Assembly (NCBI GenBank): GCA_013398055.1
Contig: VZRS01002397.1
Location: 310,001 to 374,000 of the forward strand
Direction of reading: 5' to 3'
DNA length: 64,000 nucleotides
Origin: Ifrita kowaldi
Lineage: Eukaryota; Chordata; Aves; Passeriformes; Cinclosomatidae
Part shown: piece after piece, positions 12,726 to 23,832 of the stretch
Layout: the number at the start of each line of letters is the position of its first letter
Position numbering within the stretch: the first letter of the stretch is position 1
Made by a program: the position numbers and the translations under genes
Notes under the pieces: generated by a model
The model's database searches: none
Told to the model about the DNA's origin: nothing
Seen by the model: only the letters and a program-made list of their open reading frames with translations

Positions 12726-14473
12726 GAAAAAATAGATCCATACATCTTAGTGAAAATGTAATCCACAAACAGAACTGATCTTGTGTCTAGTCATACAGTA
12801 CATCCTCTTCTTTCTGATTTGTCATGCCATCAAAATATCTGAAAAAAAATCGAGCTATCAGTTCTTAAGTTAACACGAAATGATGTCAGAAAGTGCTAAC
12901 AAAGATGTTAATTTATGGAGAACCAAATGAAGTTGTAAATTTGAGTACTATTGTTTGTTTTTAAAAAACATGAGGCTTTTTTTTTATACTTACTATTTTG
13001 TATGATTGACTATTGGCAGATTTGGCTTGCTACAGTTTCAGGACTGACCAATGCCCCTTATATTTGGTAGCACATATAATTTCACAGTTAAAGCCTCAGA
13101 GATTTTATGAATCAAAAGATTCCCAGTTTGCAAGCCCAAGAGTTAATCACTGACATATTTTTTAAAAACCCCAAAAGACTGCTGATATTTTGACATTACC
13201 TACATTTATTTTATGGCTACAGTATTTGTCAATATTCTAAGAGGAAACTGCTATGTTGATATGGATCACACCCAAAGAAACCCTGCAGAATTTATGTTTT
13301 TTAACCCAAGTCACCAAAACACAATAATCACACAGTGTTAGTTTATGCATTTTGTAAGAGAAACAGTATTCATTATCCCCCTCCCTTCCTGCTATAAACC
13401 ATAATTTTATCATTTAGGCTTTTAGATAAACAGGTATATAGACAGTCGATAGCAGTATGCTTTAGGGTGTCGTCTCCCCGGCCTCCCCCCCCTTCCCCGT
13501 GCTTTAATGCAAATCGTTAAAGCCTCGACATAATTCATAATAAGCAACGGTCAGTGTAAATACTGAGCAAAAATAGGCAACACAGCCAAGACATAATGCC
13601 CATCCTTTCGGGAGGGCTAGTTTTGGTTATGCTTAAATAAACATATAAATTGCTTTTTGGTTTTTTGGTTTGGGTTTTTNCAGCCGCTCCCCACGCCCGG
13701 CCATGCAGGGCTGGACTGCGCCGCGCTGCAAGGCAGCCCGGGTGCCGCTGCCTGGCATCAGCCGCATCTGCCGGAGCCGTGCGGGAGCCCCCCGCGGCGG
13801 GGAGCTGGGGAGAGCGGAAGAGGCATTGTCTGTGAGGGCTTCCATCACGCCACTTCTTTGGAAATCACCCCCTCACTCCTGAGCCGGGAGAGCCCTCTCC
13901 GCACGCACCTGCAGCCGCGGCGGCCCTCGGCGCCCCCAGCCCTTCTCCTCCTACCTGTTGGTGCTGGAGATCCCCACATGCCAGAGCTGCTCCTTCCCGC
14001 CGACCAGGGACTGCTTTACCCTGGCGGTCTTTTCTATTCTCCTCTACCGTCATTCATTCTTCTTTCTCTCAATCCTTTTCCTTTTTGCTTTTTTTTAATT
14101 TCCTTTTTTTTNTCTCCCTCCAGAGCCAGGGACAGGAGCCACAGCAGGCATGATCAGGCTCCTTCGTTATTCACACGAAGTGTTCCCTATGCCACCTCGG
14201 GTGTACAAAGGATATTCCCACTGAATCCCAGCAAAATCCTTCCATTCTTACCGTCCACAAAAGAGCCTGATTGCTGCTGTGTAAACAGAGGCTGATCAGA
14301 TCATGGCATCGTTTTAAAACCATGAAATCAGGCTCCCCCTCCCCTCCCCCNTACCTTGGCTGAGGATCCAGTCAGTGACTCGGGCGGCGCATGCTCGCCG
14401 CGCCTCCCCCCTGCGCGCCGAGCCCCGTCCTCCCCTGTCGCAGCGCCACAATCTCTCCCAGTAACGCAGCGGC

Positions 14474-14663
14474 GGCGGCCGCCTCAATGAGGGCACGGCA
14501 GGCTCGGCGGCGGCAGCTGCTGCTGTCTCAGAGAGGGCACGGCAACCTCCGCGGCAGCACCAGCGTCCTCAGTGGTGTGCAGGCAGCCCCGGCGGCAGCA
14601 GCCTCCTCAGTGAGGGGAAGGCAGCATCCTCAGTGACGGGAAGGCAGCCTCCTTGGCAGCACG
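14474..14663. repeat. Degenerate GC-rich tandem array in the GPR85 CpG island
   Basis: About six units start with GGCAGC-like words and end with TCAGTGAGGG(A/C)A-like words. Approximate unit starts are 14474, 14497, 14541, 14582, 14620 and 14643, giving spacings of 23, 44, 41, 38 and 23 bases. Short units look like long units without an internal (GCGGCAGCAGC)-type insert. This is a minisatellite-like structure with no evident coding role. Unit borders are set by eye. Confidence 0.65.
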
Positions 14664-15208
14664 TTCCCATCGCGACGCATAGCCGAGCTGGATTTATTGG
14701 CGAGCCTGGGCAAACCAGTGAGGAAAGGGAGGGGAAGGAATTAGGTCCTGCGCTCCTTGTTTATGCCTCTGGGCTCCCCCTCCCGCCCCATTCGCTTACA
14801 GCGGGGGTCTGGAAGCGCCTGCTGCGCTGCGCGTCGCAGCCTGTCAGGAGAGGGACCGGGCGGTTTCTTCAGCTGCCGCTGCGTGATCCTCCCGCTCGTG
14901 GCTCATTTTCCTTCCTCCCGGTTCCCACCCGGTGAATTCCTTCTTCCTGACCCCCGAGCCAGGGAGGGCTCCTTAACAAGTGCCGTTGTTCGCGGAGGGC
15001 GCATTTGCCGCGGGGCCGTGAGGACACCGCACCTTCCCCTTCGCAGCCCGTGGAGCGGCTTCCCGACGCGCACCCCGAAGCCGGCGCAGAACTGTCAGCG
15101 CGCTCGCTGCATGGCGGCGGGGATGAATCTGGTGTCAGCCTGTTCCGTCCGCGGCAGGGCCGCCGTTCCCCCTCGGCGCGCAGGGCGGCAGCGGCGGCCG
15201 CCGCGGAG

Positions 15209-15321
15209 NNNNNNNNNNNNNNNNNNNNNNNNNNNNNNNNNNNNNNNNNNNNNNNNNNNNNNNNNNNNNNNNNNNNNNNNNNNNNNNNNNNNNNNNNNNN
15301 NNNNNNNNNNNNNNNNNNNNN
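15209..15321. other. Assembly gap in CpG island
   Basis: A run of 113 N bases follows GCGGCGGCCGCCGCGGAG, so the missing part is probably extremely GC-rich. Any transcription start or exon border in it is invisible. Predicted peptides that run across it should be ignored. Confidence 0.95.
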
Positions 15322-16218
15322 TCCCAAGCCGTCCCGATGATGTCATGCGGGCCGGTGGGCCGGGGCGGCGGCGCCGGGAGGCGGCGGGCTGTAGCCTGGG
15401 CCGCCGCAGGGGCCTCCCGCCGGCCCCCGCACCCGCTGGCACTGACCCTCGCTGGTGCCACCGCGGCAAAACCAGGAGGAAGCGGGAAGGGTTGGATAAG
15501 GCTTGATCCCTCCGCCCTCCCGCCTCTTCGGTTTGTACGGAAGTTTATCCGAGAGAAGTGGCAACATGAAAGCCGTGCCCCAAGAGAAATTCACTTTGGC
15601 TGCAAGGCAGTTGAGGAACAGCTTGTTTTGGGTCGAGAGATTTGGATCCTGAGGAACTTCTTCGCTGGGAGCTTCCATTCAAGCCAGAATAAATCCTTCT
15701 GGGGGACAGATTTATAGAGTTGATTCATAATGTGTGTCACATCTGTGAGACCGTTAGTAGACTACAGGCATTTTTTAAGGCTGTTGTCAAGTTTGGGTTC
15801 TTTTTTTTGACACTCACTAAAAGGCATTGGAATTGGTTGCCAAAGCACAAAATTAGCTTCAGTAGCAGCCTGACCAAGCCTAGAGGTTTGCAGCCACTGG
15901 AAAATACAGTTATTTAAAACCAACATTGCACTATTTCAAGCATGTGACTTTTTTCAGATAAAATTTATTCTTAGGCAGAAGACTGACAAAAAGCCCAGGT
16001 ACCACACAGTTTTTAATTTTTTTCTGCAGACTTAATTATGAGAACATGTTGGTGCTCAGCTTTGGGTGGCAGGGGTTATAGCTTCACTTTTAAAAATTGG
16101 CATTTTGGGTGGTTGTTCAAGTTGCACTTCTCATGTCACAGTCACCTAAGCTAAGCAGACCTCTCCAGGTGTCTTTTCTTTGTTGTTAAATATATGTACC
16201 CACAGTGGCATAAGCTGT

Positions 16219-16890
16219 TGTAGTGGCTGCCCCCGTGGCAGGGGCGGCCTGTGGGCCAGGGGGGCCCGGGGTGGTGAGACAGCCCCAAAGTTTGAATCAA
16301 CCCCCTTGGGTAAGCCTTAAGGCAGAGTGACCGAAAGGGCCTCTCCCACAGTGTTCTGTCACTTCATGTTAATGTACCCCAGTTCTGTTACGCCGACTGG
16401 TTTGCTAACTTTCCACCCCCTGGAGCCCTCATAAATTCATGTCCTGGAATGCTCCCCCTTCCCGCTTTTCCATTAGTCCTTGGCCCTTGGCTCCTCCCTC
16501 CCTGTTTCCCCATTGGGTTGTGTACCCTGGCGCCGCCTATGCTCTGCCCCTTGGCTCTTTCTCCATTGGTCCCTGGCCCTCTCTCCGCCCCTTGCCCCCT
16601 CATACTTATACCCTGGACCCGCCTGTACTCCTGGTCCTTCGCTCCTGGTGCTGTTCTCGTGCCTGGTGATGAGCTCCCATGGAACTCTATGCGAAGGACC
16701 CCTCCTGCCTCTTTATTCTTGGTGACGCACTCAACAGCTTTCCGGTGGCGTATGTGTGCATGGCTTCTGTGGGCGCAGCCCAGTGCTGTGGTTCGGAGGC
16801 AAAGTGCCAGCTGAAGCAGCCTCATCTGGGACGCTTTGTGGGAGGATGCAGCGGCCTCTAGCCACAACGGGCCAGCAGCGTCAATAAACA
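16219..16890 (+). mobile_element. Probable endogenous-retrovirus LTR (GC-rich, CCAAT-rich)
   Basis: A sharply bounded GC-rich segment of about 670 bases sits in AT-rich DNA. It starts TGTAGTGGCTGCC, contains repeated CCATTGG/CCATTAG boxes (around 16470, 16510 and 16562), a weak TATA-like site (CATACTTATA, 16601-16610) and a late AATAAA (16883-16888) followed by CA. That order (TG start, CCAAT, TATA, polyA signal, CA end) is the layout of a retroviral LTR. I found no convincing target-site duplication, so both borders are approximate. The 167-codon open frame on the minus strand and those on the plus strand are composition effects. An unrelated GC-rich promoter is the main alternative. Confidence 0.5.
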
Positions 16891-19800
16891 ATGACCTTTG
16901 AAGTCATTCTTAAAATGTGAAGGGCAAGGAAGTAGCTAAGCCAGCAACAGCAGGCACTTAATTGTCTGTCTGATATAGCAAAGAATTCTTCAAATGCCAT
17001 GCATGGAAATGAAATATTTGCAATGCAACATTAGGAAGATTTATAATATGTGGAACTGAATGACTATAGTATGGTCATGGTCAGGCCCCATTCTTACACT
17101 GTGATATGTGTAAGAATGATGGTTTTTTGTTAAGAGTAAACAATGCAACACAATCATCATTGTCATAAAAGATCCAGTGCAGTAGGTTTTAACTTTTTTC
17201 TGTCTGGGCTTTCTCTTGGAGATGTTACAAAATCATGTTGCTATACAACATTTTAAAACTTGCTTTCCTTTTAGACCCATAACAGACTGCTTAGAAGTAA
17301 TCTGTGAACTTCAGAATTCATTCAGCATTCAACCACCAGTTCAGCATAAATCCATTTGTCATCATAGGCATAACCTGAGAAAAAGTGTTCTAATTTTGTT
17401 CAACAAAATGTAGACATCTAGACTGAAGCGCCACATAACAAAGTTCATTTCCTATCATAAAAAGCATTGAGAAACAGATGCATTAGGGAGCAGATTATCT
17501 CATTCTGACTCACAAATCTAAAGTCCGTCATATGGCTTGAACCCCATTCTGTTTGTTGTAAGGGTAGAGTCAGTCAAGAGAAACCTTTGTTACAAAATAA
17601 GAGATTTCTGGTGGGGTGACATAATGCTGGGTTTAACTCTTGCACCGAGAGCAGGTCACATCCTCCATGGAGGGAAAAAATAATCCAAGTGTCATGGGGT
17701 TGGGAATTTGGAAGATGATGGCAGATGTCAGACAAAGATGGCTCCAGGAAATGAATGTGCAATTGGAAGGCTGGAAGAAGAGATATGTAAGGACAAGTGA
17801 TGAGGTCTGTGCTAACTAGTTCTTCAAAACAGCTGGACTAGAGATATGAAAGGTTCAGAAAAAAAAGTGCGAGGCAGCCCATGTTGCAAAGTGACTGGAT
17901 TAGGGGTAGCCAAGAATAATTTCTTGGGGTTTCGGCACAAGGAAGGATCCTGAATCTTGAATAAATTTCCCACCACACAATATAAAGAGGACAACACTAG
18001 GGGCAACAAGAAGGAGGTTCCAAAACACAGTCCCACACAGGCATGTCAGAAGGAAGAAGTGATTACTCTTAGGGAAATAAATATCTTTCACTGACTTTTT
18101 TTTCCCCTACTTATGTAGTGCTGTGCCCCAAGAAGGAAGGGCAGAAGAAAAGAGCGTAAGTGAAGTACAAGCACAAGAGTGTTCATGTACTCCATTAGAG
18201 TTAGCAGCAGACTGATTAGAACTTCCACTAGAAAATGAGAGAGGCAAGACAACTTGGCTGATTTTCTGATTTAGATCAAAGGTGAGAACCATCTCCAGGT
18301 TTGGACAACTCTGCTATAAAGTTCTTGAGAGTTATGGTACAGAGGTCTTTCATTTTCTCATGTTTGAGTTATTTAATTATCATGGCCAAGAAAATAAATT
18401 GTGAAATAGTCACCTCACCTTTGTTGGTGGTGAGGATTCTGTATTCCAAGTCTTTGGGTTTTTTTTCAATTTAGGTACTATTCAAGAATGACCAAAGAAC
18501 TCTGTTTAGTGAATTGGATCCACTAGGTCCATTACCAGATCAAGATCATCTTTTTGGAGAACCCTACTCTGATATTCTTAGTCTTTGATACCATCTGCAG
18601 GTCTGGGCAGTTTACCCCCTTGAGGTGATGCTTGGGTGCACATGGCCAAGGGACTTGAGTGCAGAGGTGGAGCACAGTTGGGTATTATTGCAGAAGAATT
18701 TCTTGGTGTGTGAGCAGCATGCCATCTATTTCTTTTGAAGATACGTGCCCTGAAATCCTGTACCAGGTGAGTTGTGAACCAGGTAAGGGTGCTGGGTAAG
18801 TGAATCCCACTGTTTCGAACTTTTTCCTTAGAATGGGAGAGATTTTTGAGAAGTCTGACACTGAGAAATCTCACTAATGGAGTCTGAGGTAGAGATTGTA
18901 TTAGAAGACAGGCTAGTGATGACAGATGAAAGGATGGGGTGAAATGTTGGCCTCCCTAAGGTCAGTAATATCTCTCAATACTTTCAGTGGAAAAAGGATT
19001 TCAGCATGGGGCCAGAAGTCATGAATAGCTAAAATCTAAACTACTCATGCCCCTTTATTCTTGATCATTTCAGTAATTAATGTATTTATTGACTGTCTTG
19101 AAATTTGTATATATGCAGTGTGAACCCAGTCTGCATAATGTAAATTTAAGCACTGTAGGATTTTCCAATATTTCTACAAAACAGGAGCCATAATCTACAA
19201 GGTGTGCCCACTCCTGTGCAGAGGCCAGCGCAAGATTTATGTATTGCTTGAGAAGCTGTGATAGATGCTACTAAAGTGCATCCTTTTCAAAGGGCTCAAG
19301 GAATTTTTTCAAGGGAACTTTCTTGCCCGTGCAGTAGATTTGTGCAGCTTTGGAGTAGTATTTAAGTAGGACTTACATAATATGGAGACCTGTGTAGGAC
19401 TCCTGCACAATAGAGAATGTCACCTGCAATATATTTGGTTCTTATCCTTAGTAAAGTGTTTTCAGAGTAAAGACATTTGTTGGCAGTGTCTGGCTCCTGG
19501 GTTGGCTCTCAACACAGGCATAAATTTCACCCCAACTGAAAATCTCTCTAGTGGTCTCTGCCTCAGTGATGCATGTTTTCACCTACAACAAAATTACATT
19601 CATGTGACTATAACAATTCTTATGGATAATAATTACATTTTTAAATGTTAACATTTAGCCAGATCCTCAGATGTTTTATAAATATTTCTCAAAAACATTT
19701 AATTCAGTATTTAAAGAGAATATTTCATAGTTGCCTTTGAAAAGAAATTTTGGTTCTTAGAAGTAGATCTATGTTGCACTTCTACACAGGAATAAATGAA

Positions 19801-22800
19801 GGTTTAAATGCAAATACACTTATCTGCCAAACATATAAAAAAGACTTTGTCCTGCAGAGGAAAACTGCTCTGCGTGACACCAATGGGAGTGAGGCACCTA
19901 CATGCTTCTAAAAATCCTTTTAGATACTTACCTGTATCCTTAGGCTTCTAAACACCTTTTACCCGTTTGTTCACTGGGACTACATTTGTAAGACTGGACA
20001 CATCTTTGCATCTAGGTTTTGTAGATAAACTGTTACATCAGTGTTGCAGTGCTAAGTTCAGTTACTGTACAATTTGGGTAGTGTGGACGTGGAATTACTT
20101 GACTTCACTTGCATATCAGGTAGTTTAAAAATGCAAATGAACTTAACTGTGGCCATGAGTAATTACCAATGTTAAATTGCACTGCTAATTACTTGTGCCT
20201 GCAAAAAGATAAGGTACATTTTAAAATTGCTGGACTTCAGAAATAATGGTTTTACATATATGATTAGAGGGAAAAAGAGAAAAGAGAGTGTTACTGAGTC
20301 AAAAAAAGGTTCATATGCTGTCTGTGCACCACATATGTATTGTCCTGTGCTGAAGAATTACCAAAGTGCTTGTTTTCACAGCCAAGGATGAATGATAACA
20401 AGTGACTTAGAAAAGATAGAGCCAGTCACATCCCCAGATCAATGACTGAACTCCACAGAAGGAAAAAAAAAGGTACTTCATAGTATCTGAAGATGCAGTT
20501 TCAAGAAGATACGTTTGTTGAGATAGTATTTTAAATGGTCGAGAATACTTGAGAGTATTTCTCTAATACTTTCACCTTGGATCTCTCCATGCAAGCATAT
20601 AAATTATGTAATATTCAAAATGTAATCTTTATGCAATTTGTTTAGTTCAAGTTTTGGGTTGTTCGGTGGGATTTTTTCATAGTGGAGGGTAGGCACTATC
20701 TTGTATGTCTATATAACAAGTCTTTTAATGTGAATTATTCTGAACTTGCAGTTTTGTTAGTGGGAAGCATTGAAATTCTTATTCCATCAACAGTTTTTAG
20801 TTAATATGGGCAGCACTGTAAAGATGCCTCAGTAACAGTGCCTACAGCAGGATCCTGAGCTGCTGACCTCAGGAAGACTGTTATTCTCTGCACGCCTAGG
20901 GAGGAGAAAGAACCTCTTGCCAGAACATCAAAAGAATGTGAACCAAGCCTAGTGAAGTTCCTGCTCTATCCAGTCTCTCCACTCTCTTTCTCTGCCAGAA
21001 AACCTGTTGGTGTTTTGGTAATTGAACGTGGAACAGGTGGGAGAATAATTTCTTCTTTCTCTATTACAAAAAATAAAATAACTATTCCTTACAAATGTTG
21101 TAGATGGGATTTGTTGAAGCATATGCATAGACACAAGGAATAGTCTTACAGAAATAGTGATTCATTCATTTAATATATTTTCATTTGCTGTTTAATTAAT
21201 CCAATTGATTGTAGATCTTTTAGTATAAGCTACAGTACAATATGTCTTTCAACCACTGTAAATACATTCCATTCACTATTTGTTTTTCTCTGCATGACAT
21301 ACGGTAATGCAAATACATCACACTGGTACAATTCAACAACCGAAATAGTTGCAAGGAGCTGAACACAGTTAGGAATTCATGACTAAATCACCATGATTTT
21401 TTGCATCAGGCTTATCTAACAAATAATATGAAAACAATCTGGTGAGAAACAGGTAGAAAGTATTCTAGTATTTAGAAGCTGAATTTGGGGCATTGACCCA
21501 GGGCCATGCTAATGATGTTTTGGTTCCAATGCATAGCTAAGCAACCTTGGCCTCTTCAGTGACTGTTTTGCTGTCTTACCTTGTGATGCTATATCAGTGA
21601 CTTTTGGATAAAGGGGGGCATTCCCATACAAGAAAAGATTTCCTGTCAACGCAAGTCAGCACCTCAGGACTACTAACAGGGAAAGCTCTGCAAATTTGCT
21701 GCAATGGGGGAATCTGTTACAGTGATTTTAGGAGTATTGTCTGTTAGCTTTAGAAAGCTCATAGATTTTCTTTCTTAAACAAAGTGGTCTGTGTTGTTTG
21801 TGCACCTCACCCCTTCTCAGATATTATGTTTTATAGTCCTTTTGTCTATGCTATTTTAACACTTGATTTTTGATAAAATGCTTTCCCTCAGCTATACAAC
21901 ACTCCTGGTTTACCTTGCTAAATGGAAATACAGGTCTTGAAATCAGCTAACCCTGCTGAAGCACACAGCAGCTCTACAGTGTCATGGTCATTAACAGTGC
22001 CAATCACAGCATTCAGGAGCACATTTTTCCTATCACCATTACAGGCACCAGTGGAACACTGTGGAGCAAAATGAATGGGGTTAGTGACATTACAGAACAG
22101 AATGCTTGCCTTGAGAGACAAACCTGAAAATGCTTGCGTGACAGGGGAAAGATGACTTCTTCCAGCTGAGCTGTGTCCAACATTTTTATGCATCCAATAT
22201 AAAGCAAAGACAGACTTGTGTGAGATGCACATAACTTTACCTGTTATGTAAATATAGTCTATCCCAAGCCCTTTCATAGTTTTCCAGCATGTATGGATAT
22301 GTGCAGAATATTCTTTGGCTGGGGGGGGACTGCTGGGTTAGCAGGTATTTCTCCCATCCTTTTTAGTGCTGTTGGCTCACTAAAGATTATTAGGATGTAA
22401 TTGGGGCCTAATGAAAGAAGTAATCACTGTTCATTATTTTTATATAATTTCTGTCATGAAGCTATATAATGCCTAAGTGAATTTATGCATTTTTTCTTCC
22501 CTTCCTTTTCTTTTAAACCTGAAGGCTGATTTTAGTGAAGTCTGATACATGAGCAGAGAGGTCTCAGAGGCAGGTGAGGTTCCTATAAATTTTGTGAATG
22601 TAGGTGTTGGCTGCTTGTCCTAGAATTTACCTTTTTACCTTGGCTGGCCTCCAATCTCAGGCTGGCCACCATTCCCTAGGGACCCTGGTCTGTAACTGAG
22701 GCTTCAGCAAACAGTGATTCATCTGCTGGTTGAAACTGATCATGGCCTGGAGACTTAATCCCTTCCCTGTTCAAACTCCTTGTGACCAGGCTTGGCTACG

Positions 22801-23410
22801 CTCAGCTGTGCAGCTGAACAGGACACTGGACATGTCCCCGTGGTTTCTGTATGGGGGCAGAATGGCAAGTAGCAAAGGCCATGCTGGTTTTGTGACAGGC
22901 TACACATGCTATTGATCAGTTCAGTACCAAACTGATCCACACCACACTGCTGAGCTCCTCTTGCCTCTGCTGCAGTTACTGCACCATTTCTTCCTGTGCT
23001 CATGGAACTATTTGCATGACTATTGTTAGAGCGTAGGGATATATGTCAAATCAATCATTTTTGTAGAGCTGAGATCTATAAATCCATTTTCTGCCATCTT
23101 TAAAGTTAGGTTAGAGGTGAACCATGGAATGGACAGTATGTTGTAGGATTAGAGAGACTGTTTGACAATAGAATTTTCTATTTCTAGCAATATACCGAGG
23201 GGGGATTTAAAAATAATAGGATAAAAGAGGATAACTGTCACTGACAACTTTCAAAGCTGTCTTTTAGGCTGTGCTTGGGGACAAAAATTAACAGTGTCAG
23301 TGTAAGAAATTTTTTTGTTTTTGCTGTTATGGCCAATCTACACCTAGGCATTAGCCTTCCTACAAACCTATTGTTCAAGTTTTATTTTAAGATAATACAT
23401 ACAGTGCACA

Positions 23411-23463
23411 TATTATATATATATATAATATATATGTATATATATGTGTATTATATAGTATAG
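23411..23463. repeat. (TA)n-rich microsatellite
   Basis: About 53 bases of alternating T and A with interspersed G (TATATATG units). It is a simple repeat, with no sign of function. Confidence 0.9.
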
Positions 23464-23799
23464 TGTAATTTAAAAGTTGATTTAAAGCTCTGTAAAGAAA
23501 ATATAAATTGTTTAAAAAGGTATACTGCTGAGTGATAATTGTTTTGAATGCATAAGATTGAGACAGTGGAGAGTCAAATCTGTAATGTCTGAGGTGGAGG
23601 GTGAACACTGGTTTTGCAAGCAGTTACCATGAATGTATGTTCTACTACCAAGCTTCAGGTCTTATGATCTAGAAAGTGAAAATAGTTTTGGATATTCGTG
23701 TTAGATCAGCTGCTGACTGTTCACTGCAAATAATTTGATACCTAGAAACTTACGCCATGGTCCCATTTTGTCAGTTTGTTGGATATTAAGCATGAAATA

Positions 23800-23832
23800 T
23801 TCTCCTTATTCTACATTGTAGAATAAGGAGAA
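23800..23832. repeat. Perfect inverted repeat, 15-base arms and 3-base loop
   Basis: The left arm ttctccttattctac (23800-23814) and the right arm gtagaataaggagaa (23818-23832) are exact reverse complements around the loop ATT. The pairing stops at both outer edges. The hairpin is too short for a normal microRNA precursor. Confidence 0.95.

Larger units (their letters stand above)
13440..15560 (-). promoter_or_regulatory. CpG island, probable GPR85 promoter and first exon
   Basis: GC and CpG content rise sharply over about 2.1 kb in otherwise AT-rich DNA, roughly 0.8-2.9 kb upstream of the GPR85 ATG. Minus-strand donor-like sites that could end a non-coding first exon include AACAG|GTAGGA (about 13953), GACG|GTAAGA (about 14253) and CCAAG|GTA (about 14354, next to an N). 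I cannot choose among them. The island is broken by a 113-base gap and single Ns at 13680, 14112 and 14351. Long open frames on both strands through it are products of high GC and of the N run, not genes. A bidirectional promoter is possible. Confidence 0.75.

Noticed and set aside
13657..14295. 212-codon ORF in the CpG island, antisense to GPR85
   Set aside because: Low stop density in GC-rich sequence. The peptide is Pro/Ser-rich without domains, and it contains two ambiguous bases.
14757..15506. 249-codon ORF across the CpG island
   Set aside because: It runs through 113 Ns and very GC-rich DNA with few stop codons. It is an artefact of the gap and composition.
16388..16891. 167-codon minus-strand ORF
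   Set aside because: It lies entirely within the GC-rich LTR-like element. LTRs do not code here, and the peptide is low-complexity Gly/Arg-rich.
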